64,000 bases of DNA. Source: Paracyclopina nana. Taxonomy: Eukaryota; Arthropoda; Copepoda; Cyclopoida; Cyclopettidae. Made by a program: the position numbers and the translations under genes. The notes below the pieces were generated by a model. The model was not told the origin of the DNA and did no database searches. It saw nothing but the letters and a program-made list of their open reading frames with translations. Each line of letters starts with the position of its first letter. The stretch's first letter is position 1. Location of the stretch: NCBI GenBank assembly GCA_019096065.1, contig JAGUCH010000001.1:12834001-12898000 (forward strand), in the 5' to 3' direction. Shown one piece after another: positions 12,469-23,300 of the stretch.

Positions 12469-15400
12469 GGCAGGAAATCCGAACGAAAAGCGGCCCGAGA
12501 AGAAGAAAAAGGGTGAATATGACAGGTACGCCATCGCCTGCCTGGACAGTTGGCCCATTTTTAGTTATATCGACATGAATTGGAGATCCAGCGACGGAAA
12601 AACTCTCCAAGAATGTGTCCCCGTTTAAATTGAGGAGCTACATTTCTCATGAGGATCGAAACCGCGATGTCTTGATCAAGATTCCTGGATTGACCGAAAG
12701 GAACTGCCGTGTGTTTGCACGCCAGAGAAAAAGGTACTATTTCAAAAACTTGGCGAATTCAATGAAGCTAAAATTCATTCTTCCACTTTCAGGATTTGAA
12801 AAGTACCGGCTCGACGAGAAAATAAATGAGTGGAACAATCTGCTGAAGGGAGTCCATGACGACCAATTACGCAAGAGTACGCCATTCTAGTTGGCGACTT
12901 CTATGAAAAGTTGATGGCTGGAAAAACTACGAGCGTCGACTACCAGATGGAGCATTCAACTTTGATTCCTTTGACGAGAGGCACCGAGACAAAAGGCCAA
13001 GAATCCAACAGTGCGGATGCCCATCATGAGCGACTTGCACCGATCATCAGACGATCAGGAGAGCATGATTCGACAGCGGGCTCTAAAAACGGCAAAAGTT
13101 TCTCAAACATTGCCGATTTCATCACCTGCGCCAGAAGCTCCAAAAGAGCAGCCTCCAACGCGGGCCTTGAGGAGTACTGCTGAGCCATCATCAGCACCGC
13201 CTCCATGATCTCTGGAATTTCTCGCGAGGAATTGGACAAGATTCTTATGGCCCCGCCAAAGCCCTTGGCACCAACTGTCATTGAAGCTCAGGTGCCAGTC
13301 ATTCATCAGCCAGGACCGCCGGTCATAATTCAGCCATCACCGACGCCGCTCTCAAGCGCTGATGACGACAACTTGTCGCACCTTCGACCAGCTCAATGGA
13401 GAAGCTCAATCAGGCCATTCTCGATGCAAGTAGCCTTCCTGGCCCAAGTAGGTCTGCTGAGCAAACTATCCCCATTGTTTCTCATGAGGCAACATTTGCT
13501 CAGTGCAGTGCTCTTGAGGCTGAAGCTCCGGAAGACATCCACAATTTTACATTCAGCAATAAGGATGCTTCAATGAATGTATTCAGCCCTAAGACTAGCA
13601 GGTGTAGCGAAGACATGCCTAGCAATGTTTATGTGGTAAACCTTACGAGAACATGTATAAGAATCAGTAATGACCTGTAATCACTTTTCAGGAAGTCCCT
13701 ATTCCGGAGGGAGGCGAACTTGTCACAGGCGACATGTTGAAAACAGCATTGGCACTTCTTTTCGATAAACTGCACCACTCCGCCATGGCAATGAAGGACG
13801 ATCTCCAGAAGGCCCTAGAGGAGAAGATGGATGAGCAATCGGCCACTCTGAAAAAGAAGATTGACAACAAATTTCAACATGTCATGGTAAAATCTTGGCA
13901 TGATATTGTCATTGAAATGTTGCTTGGCTGACTCTACTTTATACTATTGCAGGATGTCAAAAAATCAGTCAGCGAAATTGAGGTTCGCTTGGCAAACTTC
14001 AAGCAACAGGTCATCAGCACCTCTCCGGCGAAATCCTTTAGTGGAAGCATTGACCTCCGTGGCAAAGCTCGATTGATTTTGTTTAGACACCTCAAGTTTA
14101 ACTATATGGGCGTCGCATGTGATGTTTTTTTTGCCTGCCACTTTGTGCAAGAGCAGCTATGCAACTACATATTGCCATATTTGCGTCGGATTGCCTTGGG
14201 TTCCTGAACCATGCAGTTGCTAAAACGTGCCTACTGACATGCTTTACGCCATTGGCGAGAGCGCATCTCATATTTGGGAAATTCAAAAGTAATGTCAAAA
14301 ACTATAGCAATAACTTGCACTTATTATTGATGCATCCTTTTAGCTCAACGAAGAACATGTACTTCAACAAGCGCCCATTGCCAGATGGTCTTCAGCATGA
14401 TCGACAATTACATGGCACCAGCTCTCGAGGATTTCATGAAGGTTGCTCATGGGTCAGAGGTTAGGCACATCGCCAACATTAAGCGGACCTGCTCTACTAC
14501 GTTCAGCACTGACAGATCGGCAATGATCACTACTGCAATTGTCAACACTCATTCTTTTCAAGAAGCTGCCGAGGCTGTGGCTGATTGCGACTTTCTGTAC
14601 AGAGAGTACAATAAGCACCACCAAAAAGCGACCACAAAGGTGCCAAGTCGTGAAGAGTTTATCGCGAAAACGTTGACTCGATCGGAGTTTGGCAAGAGCA
14701 AAAGCAAGCCTCTAACGGTGCCTGTGCAAAAGGATAAGATTTTTGCCGACATGATGACTCAAACAAGTCACGAGATCTTAGATCCTCATGAAATGCTCCG
14801 CCAGATCATTGTTGCAGCCCATTTGTTTGGTCAGGACTATGCCAATTTGAAGTTTGACAAGCTGGACTGTGTACCTGATGTGAGTATATCGACATTATCT
14901 GATGCTGATGACGCTATTCTTCATGAGAGACCCTTTTAACTTTGCAGCTCCCTGACATGTACCGAGAAGTCCTGGATGGCATTTCGGACATCAATGCACT
15001 TGTGGCAAAGTATTCGGCAGATGCGAGTGCCCAATTGCCAGAAATTACTGTGGAAGGAATAACCTCACCTGAAAGGCCTGGAACATCAGGCAACAAGAGA
15101 GCCACAGCCACAAGACAACTGAGCTTCACTGAGCCATCAACTTCTAAGGTAAATTTAGTCATGGCTGAAACTTTAATACACTTTGATGCCAATAACTTGT
15201 TGCAGAGAGCAAAGATCGATGAAAGCCTCCTTTCCGACGACAGCGACGATAGCAATGGCAGCATGGATGACTTCAAGGTCCCTTCCAACCCTCCAGTAAG
15301 TCCCAGTTACTATCCAACCAAGTTTTATTCAAACAATGTCAACTTATGTTCCAAAACCCTCACACAAACATGACCATCCTCATCATCTTCCTCTTTTGCA

Positions 15401-15536
15401 GGCAGGAACTAAACCCACTGTGTCCAAGCGTGGATTGAAGGTGATCCTGCCCAAGAGAAGCCAAGGAGTTCCTGCTGAGATCCTCTCAGGTTCGCCGTCA
15501 TCTGGATCGGATTCTGAAAAAGCAAAGAACAATTAA
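12469..15536 (+). CDS. Second gene of the transposon-like unit, spliced, unknown function
   Basis: Plus-strand gene divergent from the transposase, with about 440 bp between the two putative ATGs. I do not recognise the protein family. The 3' half is well supported by phase-0 GT-AG junctions: exons about 13396-13635, 13692-13886, 13953 onward, about 14385-14879, 14948-15148, 15206-15295 and 15402-15536. It encodes a coiled-coil-like stretch (LQKALEEKMDEQSATLKKK), a conserved-looking block (ILDPHEMLRQIIVAAHLFG), a Ser/Thr/Pro-rich linker and a basic tail (KRGLKVILPKRSQ) that may bind DNA. In the 5' half, likely ATG 12469, reading needs frame changes near 12580 and 13380 that lack good splice signals, which suggests some decay. 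Two-gene divergent layouts are common in EnSpm-like elements. A helper DNA-binding role is a guess. Confidence 0.5.
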
Positions 15537-15653
15537 TGGACTTGAAAAGATGCCTGCTGCAATTATTCTTCAATATGACTTTCGATTGTACATAATTAAG
15601 TGCAAATTCCTTATGACTTCACTTATTCAGCAGCTATATTAATGCATTAATTA

Positions 15654-15659
15654 AATAAA
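15654..15659 (+). promoter_or_regulatory. Poly(A) signal AATAAA of the transposon's plus-strand gene
   Basis: AATAAA 118 bases after the stop codon at 15536. Confidence 0.5.
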
Positions 15660-16150
15660 CACAAGTTTGACAATATTGCAACATCAGTTGAGGCCTTTCA
15701 GGCCTAAGAGGCCATCAAGGCACAAATTCGCGAGGCCGCATGAGCTACATGCAGTGAAAAGGTTTCGCCATTAAGCGCTCGAAACTATTTTGAACTACTC
15801 CATTTTCTTAACAGGTTTTTGCAAAATAGTGACATTGCAGCATTAGTCTTTCATTGCTGTGGTCAGCATATGCTGGATCAGGTGAATGAGCAGCAACATT
15901 TCTTCTGACAATTGATGATCATTTTCTTGCGTAAAGTTGACGCTCTTATGTACTAAATATGAAGCTCAGATCTACATGGAGGCTAACATGAATGTACCAT
16001 AGTGGGACTTCTTTGTTAAGAACTTGACGAAAAATTATCGCGAAAATATTGCGATGTCAGCGACATGCCGACCCTCTTTTTTCCTAGTCGGGTAGCCTGT
16101 TGTGTCAAAGTCAGTGCAATTCGAATAAGAAATCGGGAAACTAGCTGGAC
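15660..16150. other. Intergenic, probable transposon right flank and RING-gene promoter
   Basis: No gene seen. I looked for inverted termini matching the left side of the unit (8.4-9.0 kb) and found none I could defend; GGCC-rich stretches at 8957 and 15691 are only loosely similar. Confidence 0.4.
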
Positions 16151-17872
16151 ATGCCGCATTACAATTGGAGACGATCCAGGCCTAATAGTGGCGGGGGAAG
16201 CAGTTCAGAGTCTCCACCAATTTTGAAGCCGCTGAGGTCTTCCGGATCTTCAAGTGAAAATAGCAGTAGTGACAACAATAGAAGATCTCCGTCGCCACCT
16301 TCGAGTGTGGATTACAGTCACCTCAGGCTGCAACCAGTCAGCATTATCAAGCCTCCAAGAACCAAATCTAGGTCCAATAACCCAAAGTTGACCAGCGACG
16401 ATCCCAACTTTTGCTGCTCCACTTGTGATCTGACATTTGACGAGATGATTGAGGGCAGGCAGCCTCGGCTGTTGCCTTGTTTGCATTCCTTTTGCACGCA
16501 ATGCTTGCAAAAAGTCCAAGACTACTTGGAGGCCCTGCATTCCTCAAAATCAAGGCCATCCTCGAGGTACTCGTGGCGAAGGCATCAATCGCCCTCGCGA
16601 AGCTGCAGCTCAAGTCCGTCAATGTCCTCGGTGAAAATTGTCTTGGGTCATTTCCTATGCCCATTATGTCACAACATGACCCCAATCTCGAATGGAGGCA
16701 GCGAGGCAATTGTCAATGCTTTTCCATTGGACCAGCTAAAAGTTGCAAGGCCAAAACTTCGTCAAACGACGTCGCTGACAGCTGCAAGAACTACTAAGTA
16801 TGATAGAACAGCTCGAGTAGCTTTCCTCGATATAGGCCATAGTTTATTATGTGCTATCCCTTAATTGTAGCAAATCCCTGCTGGATGTTGTCGTTCAAGA
16901 AATTCACCCCAAGATTCAAGTCATTCAAAAAGCAGTCTATGACACCGAGTTGGCCAAGCAAAGTATTCACGAAAATGTGCTTCAAATTGAGGGTCGACTC
17001 ATGCCTCCAGTGGCCTCGGAGTCAGAGGCCGTCAGCCGAGTGAGAACTGAGCTTTTTGACCGACTGCACGCCTGCAAGCAACGCAGGCTAAACGCAATCA
17101 TCCGACGCCAGCTCTCATTGAAGCAATGCGAAAAGGTTTTGTTGACTAATTGTCAAAATGTTCCGCTTAATAAGTTTGCCCCTGTACTATGTAGGACTTG
17201 CGGTTTCTCTTCGACATTCTGCAAAAGCTGAACGAAAATGCTGATTTAACAGATTCTATCAGCCATCAAGTGTTCCCGTGCCTAGCCAAAAGGCTGTCAG
17301 ACGTGGGCAATGCGCTGGACAAAGCTTCCATATGCGAGTCCGGAGAAGACGACTACTCAGTAGACGCCTTAGAGGCCGAAATAGTGAGCTGCTCTGGCTC
17401 TCCTGACAAGGCTTTTGCTGAGCTGACGAAGCCCCTTTACGAAAAGGTTGTCTGTAACATTCCCTTCCTTGTCATGGACGAAAAAACGCAGAAGCTTGCA
17501 ACGAAAGCTGACTTGTTGAAAATAAGGTACTAGACACCAAGCTATTTGGCATGTGCAGTAGCAGTTATTGGAAGTACTTCAATATTGAACTTCAATTTTA
17601 GCGGTGGACTCGTTTTTAATAGGCAAGACCGAGACGAAACTGTAGCAGGAACTTTCAAGGAAGCAAATGATTTCCTTGGAACCGTTCATATGGAAGTCGT
17701 TCCCCCTTGTTCCGGATTAGCAGAAATTGATTTGAGATTTAGCCACGACAACGGAGCAACTCCAATTCAAGTGAGGCCAAGCACGGCCTTCATTCGGCCG
17801 TTGAGCCTTGATAGTGGCAACAATAAACGCCTTTCATCTGGAAGCAATAAACTAAACACCATTTCACTCTAA
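16151..17872 (+). CDS. RING-finger protein with Ser/Arg-rich loop (TRIM71/LIN-41-like RING), probable E3 ligase
   Basis: Four exons: 16151-16797, 16871-17135, 17195-17526 and 17602-17872. GT-AG introns of 59-75 bp keep phase throughout, giving about 504 residues. The N-terminus is Ser-rich. A C3HC4 RING is visible: C89-x2-C92, C110-x-H112-x2-C115-x2-C118, then after 51 residues C170-x2-C173. The loop is Ser/Arg-rich (SRSCSSSPS). The LPCLHSFC core plus a long low-complexity loop resembles the RING of TRIM71/LIN-41. However, I see no B-box zinc fingers and no NHL repeats. Instead there is a helical, probably coiled-coil segment (about residues 220-300) and a C-terminal region with a beta-rich stretch (GTVHMEVVPPCSG). 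RING proteins of this type usually pass ubiquitin from an E2 to a substrate; the substrate is unknown. Confidence 0.75.
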
Positions 17873-18020
17873 TTAGAGTGACGGGCCTGGCTAGTACGGA
17901 TACCTTTAGTATTGATTATGTTTTTTGACAATATAAATGAAGTATTTGGCCTTTGTTTTTGGTGGTCGCTCCTGCGTTGATATGGTGACATAGTTCACGG
18001 GACATGGCTTTGTTTCAAAA

Positions 18021-18680
18021 ATGGCCTACTCAAGGCCAGACGTCGTCATCAAGGTTTTTCCTCAGAAAACTTTTGCCGAGGACAAGCTGGGCGTGTTGAA
18101 TACTCTCAAGAAAACCAATGCCCTCATACTCAACTTGAGGGAAAATGTTCCCAACGTGAAGCCTTTCCCGTTCATTTATTTCCAAAGAATTGGCTCCTCC
18201 GATGCTCTACCTGAAAACCTGAAGAACGATGGCGATCCGTGCAGTGATTATTTTGTCACGCTCAAGTCGTTCAAAAAGTCGGCGCCAACTTCGAGTGACA
18301 AGACCACAAAACCAGGCTATGTCATTATGGCCTTCAAGGTGATAGACGATGATAAAACTCACTTCTTTGATAAAACGTGGGACGAATGGACCGGTACAGC
18401 ACGATTAATCAAGGAGTTGAGCAAGTTTTACGATCTGCGCAAGGTGGCTTGCTACAAGGGTGTCAACGTCATTCCGGACATTTTCAAGTACGTAGTACTA
18501 ATCGAGTTCACCATGGATGCTTACCAAACGGATCTTGCTGCAATGGACTGCCTGCAAAGGTTTCGCATCGGAAGAATGTCCGGATACGTATCCCTCTACA
18601 CCGACTTCAGATCTCGTGATATCGTGCAAGCCATTGATGAAGAAGCTGACAGCGTTGGCGAAATTATGCAGTCCATTTAA
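18021..18680 (+). CDS. Unrecognised 219-residue protein
   Basis: Single-exon open frame with ATG at 18021 in a fair context (AAAATGG). It ends at TAA 18680 with an AATAAA two bases later, which supports a real, compact gene. I do not recognise the family. There is no signal peptide or membrane segment, and composition is that of a soluble protein. Two hydrophobic beta-like strands (GYVIMAFKV near residue 99 and YVVLIEFTM near 158), each followed by helix-like stretches, could be two halves of a ferredoxin-like or dimeric alpha/beta barrel fold; this is speculation. It lies 148 bp after the RING gene stop on the same strand and could be a separate gene or, less likely, part of a longer transcript. 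An upstream ATG at 18004 is out of frame. Confidence 0.65.
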   Translation: MAYSRPDVVIKVFPQKTFAEDKLGVLNTLKKTNALILNLRENVPNVKPFPFIYFQRIGSSDALPENLKNDGDPCSDYFVTLKSFKKSAPTSSDKTTKPGYVIMAFKVIDDDKTHFFDKTWDEWTGTARLIKELSKFYDLRKVACYKGVNVIPDIFKYVVLIEFTMDAYQTDLAAMDCLQRFRIGRMSGYVSLYTDFRSRDIVQAIDEEADSVGEIMQSI

Positions 18681-18681
18681 C

Positions 18682-18687
18682 AATAAA
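18682..18687 (+). promoter_or_regulatory. Poly(A) signal AATAAA of the 219-residue gene
   Basis: AATAAA begins two bases after the stop codon, implying a minimal 3' UTR. Confidence 0.6.
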
Positions 18688-19148
18688 GGCGTGGAAAATA
18701 GCTCAAATTTCAATGTTTTTGCAGAATGGCGACAGATAATGTTTATGCAGCTTTAAATTCAACTGATATTTTCTTCAGCCTATTCCCCAATCAGTTTGAA
18801 AAAGCATATTTTCGTCGAGGCTTCCTGGAGTAGATTTCGCCTCCCAAAGCGAGGGAGAAAAAATAGTCTTCAATGCTTGTTATGCAACAATTGAGGATAC
18901 TTAGGTACTCTAGATGAACGGCTGTAGTTTTACAGATTGGCTAAAGGACGTTTAATGCTAAGTCTGCTGTGCTGTATTCTTACGTACAGTATTGCCTTTG
19001 CTGATTGGCAAATAATGTTTACCGTAAAGCAATCATGGCGGTATGGAGGCTCTTGAGAATTATTGCAGTGTAACTCAGATCCAGATTGACTACCTGTATT
19101 GTATAACCAACAACAACTGAATTAGAAGCTGTGACTTCTATTAAAAAC
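18688..19148. other. Intergenic, no gene recognised
   Basis: Nothing supported. It presumably includes the promoter of the DUF268 gene. Confidence 0.5.
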
Positions 19149-20337
19149 ATGGCTGCAGTCACGAGCATTTTATTCAGTTACTGGCTCGCATTGTTGCCGT
19201 GTTTTGTGATATGTGATAGCATAAAACCCGATTGTGATCCACCGGGTGAGCAAAAACATTTGGAGACCTACCCTATGAAGGAGCTGTCCAGGCATTTGAT
19301 TTTGGAAGAAGAAGACTGTGGCGAGGTCTGTGATACGTCCGATCGATTTCGTCGTGAACCTAGCAAGTATTTCGACAAACTCAACAAATTCATTGACTGT
19401 GATGCGCTTTTTGAGAGTCCCACGTTGGATCGGCAGGCCTTAAAATACGCCGAACTTTTTCATACCGGAGGTGATTCGTTCAGGCCACCAGTTCTTTCCG
19501 AGATTCCTGAGAATGTGGCCAAGAAATTCGGCTACCATGGCAGGGTGCCTTTTTATTTCCTGTACATAGACAATGCAAACTGGAAGGAATCAGAAGTAGC
19601 ACCGTGGACTGAAGAGCTTTTGGAAAATCACATGGAAGTCCACAAACAAGGCATCATGAGGGGGGCTTATGGTGTTGAAGCCACATACAACATAACTCAG
19701 AGCTTGACCGAACATATGCTAGATGAGGTTTGCCAACAAATTTCTTTAGTTCTTATAGATACAATTAACGGTGCTTTTTTTAAATGGGTAGATTAAAGAT
19801 AAACACGTACTTGTCATTGGTAGTCAGTCTCCTTGGATCGAAGCCATTCTCTTGAACCTGGGAGCTGCCAAGATCACAACCTTAGAATATGCCAAGATCG
19901 AAACCTCTCATCCCAAATTGGAAGTGGTTTCCATTCACGATCTAAGGGACGCCTACAAAAAGGGAAAGCTGCCCACATTCGACTCTGTGGTCACATTTTC
20001 ATCGCTGGAGCACAGTGGACTTGGACGCTATGGAGACAGTCTCGATCCTTGGGGGGACCTAATTGCTATGGGACGCGCTTGGTGTATGACTAAACCAGGT
20101 GGAAAAGCTCTGGTGGGAGTTCCAGCTGGCATGGATGGAATAGTCTTCAACTCCAATCGCATTTATGGCCAAGTTATGCTGCCTCATTTGTTCGCCAACT
20201 GGAAGCAAATTTGGAGCAATTACGTGGAGTACTCCAATGGCCTCCACACTTCAGGCAAAGAAGTATGCGGGGATTCCTCCGAAAATATATTATACTGCGC
20301 CCAGCCAATTTTCATCGTTGAAAAAGAAGATTATTAA
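19149..20337 (+). CDS. DUF268 family protein with signal peptide
   Basis: Two exons, 19149-19727 and 19792-20337, joined in phase 0 by a 64-bp GT-AG intron; 374 residues. The ATG at 19149 is chosen because it opens a clear hydrophobic signal peptide or signal anchor (SILFSYWLALLPCFVICDS). The second exon holds a methyltransferase-like nucleotide-binding fold: HVLVIGSQSPWIEAI, LNLGAAKITTLEYAKI, then LEHSGLGRYGDSLDPWGDL, WCMTKPGGKALVGVP and FNSNRIYGQVMLPHLF. This matches DUF268, a family known from nematodes and other invertebrates without an assigned reaction. An S-adenosylmethionine-dependent transferase acting in the secretory pathway is a reasonable but unproven guess. The gene lies inside the E75 5' region, on the same strand as E75. 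Confidence 0.8.
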
Positions 20338-23300
20338 AATGAGAGCCTCAACGTCGTGAAAAGCCCTGCAACGTACCTATTAAGAATTTTGCCCTACGAA
20401 TTAATTACGATTGATCAACTCAGCAACTCTGCTTCCCTAGCCTATTTTTGCGTTAAGCCGCCGGCATGGAAAGTTGTGGCAGAAGCTCATCGACTGTGCA
20501 AATCTCCTCTTTTCCTGCTCTCTTTTTGGGCATTGACGAGCTTCAAGGGTGGCTTTCACCATGCATCTCAAGTTCAATGTGCCAGTCCAAGGTCAGCGTT
20601 TCTCGAGTTACAAAATGGCATTAACCTCAGCACTTTTGCAAGCCTGCCCTGTGCGTTATGATCTTAGCATAGTGCATATAGCTACCTTCTTTGTTGTAGC
20701 TGCTGACTGATGATTTCAAAGTCGAAGACGTCTTTCTACGAGCATGCTGTAATTGGACACTCATACGTACAGCAAAGACATATCATCATCCCACTCTTCA
20801 TATGCAATTTATTCGTAGACTTCATGTATGAGTGAAATGGCGTTAAGGCCCGTTTTTCCTGATCATTATATACCTATGGGTATTTAGAAAACCCATCTAA
20901 ATGCAATGCAGCTTTAAAAAATTCGTCGCATTATCGGCTGCACACGAGCAAAAGAATAAAAGTCACAGCGACCTTTTCAACGAGCCATAAAAGAAATCTA
21001 CTTCTCGCTTTTCTTTTTATTGCGCTCGCCAGACGAGTTTTTCTGTCGTCGTCGAGTCTTATGGCCAAGGTCATTGCCGTGAGCCTTCAAGGCCAGTTTC
21101 GCAAATGTCTGGCAGGCGACTAGCTATTTGCCTTTGTTGCCAAACTTCGGCCGCAAGGTGGCGGCTGTTGCCTGTAGAATGGCAACAACAGGTGCTTCAT
21201 GCCTGAGGTGGTGGTGCTTGTTGTTGCCAGTGAGTACGCTACAGCAGCAGCGGGCTCGCTTTCATCGCCCCAAGCTACCTGTTGCCCTCTTTCTTGCTGC
21301 TGCCAAACTCGGAGAGGAAATGGCAGCAGCAGCAGCCCCCTTGACGTGGGAATCATCGGAAACCCTAGTTGTCGCACATCATCGAAAATAGATCCGATTC
21401 GACTGATGGTGCGTCGTTTTTTGCAGCCAGAACCCCCTAGGGACTTCTTAATTTTTTTAGATGCGGACGCCATATGGCCAGAGCAGTCGTCGATGATTCT
21501 AGCTAATTTTAAAGGCAGCCTCAGCCAAACGAGGAACAATCAGTGCTCTGCTGCATGCATGCAAAGAAATTGCACTCGCGCAACAAAAGTTGATTGCACT
21601 CTTTTCAGACAGTCTGGAAAGGATGCATTTTGCCGCTGCTAGCTGCCACCACAGTAGAAGAAGCTCTTTCTCGTTTTTGTTCTCTTCTTCTATCAAAGAA
21701 GGTGGAGGCTGAGGTTGCTGAAACGTTTCATTCTTTGGAAAAAATAATCATCCAGTTGAATCGAGATGACTCGCAAGTACGGCTAATTGAAGAAATGGGA
21801 ACTCCGAGTCGTCGTCATGCTGTTCTTCTTCTTCTGGCAACAATTGAGAAACGTGACCAAGGTAGCTTGCAGCATAGCCAGGTTTGGCAATTGTGCTTTT
21901 TATGCGAGCGTCATTTTTTGAGCTAGCACCGCAGACTACAACTATACATGAAGAGTTGTGCGGGGATGATGATGATGGGAATTTTAAAGTGAGAAGTACA
22001 AACTGGACTCTTCCAGTTAAGTAAAGATACAGGCACGAGCGTTGCAAAATTTCGTCAAAGTTGTTTTAAAAAAACTGTGGCATTTTCTCCAAACTAATAA
22101 TTTTCCTCGTTGGCCCTTTCAACGCGTAACTTTCATTGCTTTTCGCTTGCTCATTCATTGACTATAATAGGCTAGTTTGAGGAGTCGAATGCATCACCTA
22201 TTAAAGCGAGAGCTAGAAGATGGAAAGTTGTATTTCTGGCTTGGTTTTTCTTGGAAGAGCAGCTACGTGATTTAGGTCGACGTTGTCGAGTGAGCAACAA
22301 CCATCTGTTGCTTTTAGCTGGCAGCCCAGTCCCGTGTGAGCCAGCAGGTTGTTCTAGAACTTGCTCCTTGCTGGCCTGCAAAAGTGGAGACGTACGTATA
22401 TAGCATAAGAAACGCAGATTCCAAGTTTGTTTTCACCTGGCTGCATGCCACCAACCTTGCCATATACTAGTATGTGGTGGCATGGCCACGTTGGAGAGTA
22501 TCAACGCGAGGAAAACGCTGGCTGGCATGCATACACACGTCAGGGCCCCAAACTCTCACTCCTCAGCATTGAAAATTGAAATTAACGAGACTGTCAGCTG
22601 CGCCAGCAAGGGGCCCCTTGCAAAAGTCGGTCACCAACAACTTCGGTCATTTATGGACGCACCAACTTCCAATTTGGGAGGAGATGAAGATTGCGCATCT
22701 ATTTTTTTTGGGAGGGATTGGACCGCGACAACCGAAAGGATTCCAATTAGAGGGGTGGGTGTGGAGTAGCAGGAATGAAGAGGTCGACACTTAAGAGGGT
22801 TTTTTCGGTCGTGACCATGGCCTTGACATTCGTCGAGCGCAAGATGGATGGGGAGGTGTCCCCGCCACCTAAAGAGAGCACTCCATTATTCCACAAACGA
22901 CCCAAAGTGTTTATCTTGGACGTTAATCCGACGAAGAGAAGGTCTTTGACTCCCTGATTGCGAGCGTGCATTACTATGGCATAGCTGGAATTGCGCATCG
23001 CCCCAATTACAGGATTTTCCCCTCGCGTGTACTTAGCCATGCAGTCATGACTTACGCTTCCTACAGGCAATATTTTATGATGCGCCATTTTCTTTTGGCT
23101 CCATCCGATTACAACGTTGGCCAGCTTTACTTTGAAGCAGAAGCCTGCCACCACCGCCTGTTCAATATCTGGACTCTAAGAAATATGAAAATATAGCTGT
23201 TGGCTCAGTCTCTTCTGGAGATTTCATAGTGGCATTGTCACGGTCATTATCGATTCTTATGTGGCTCCATAGCAATCTACTCAGTACATAAGAAACGATA

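Noticed and set aside
8427..16008. CACTA at 8427 and TAGTG at 15832 or 16000 as transposon ends
   Set aside because: Bases beyond the first five do not match as inverted repeats, so element ends remain undefined.
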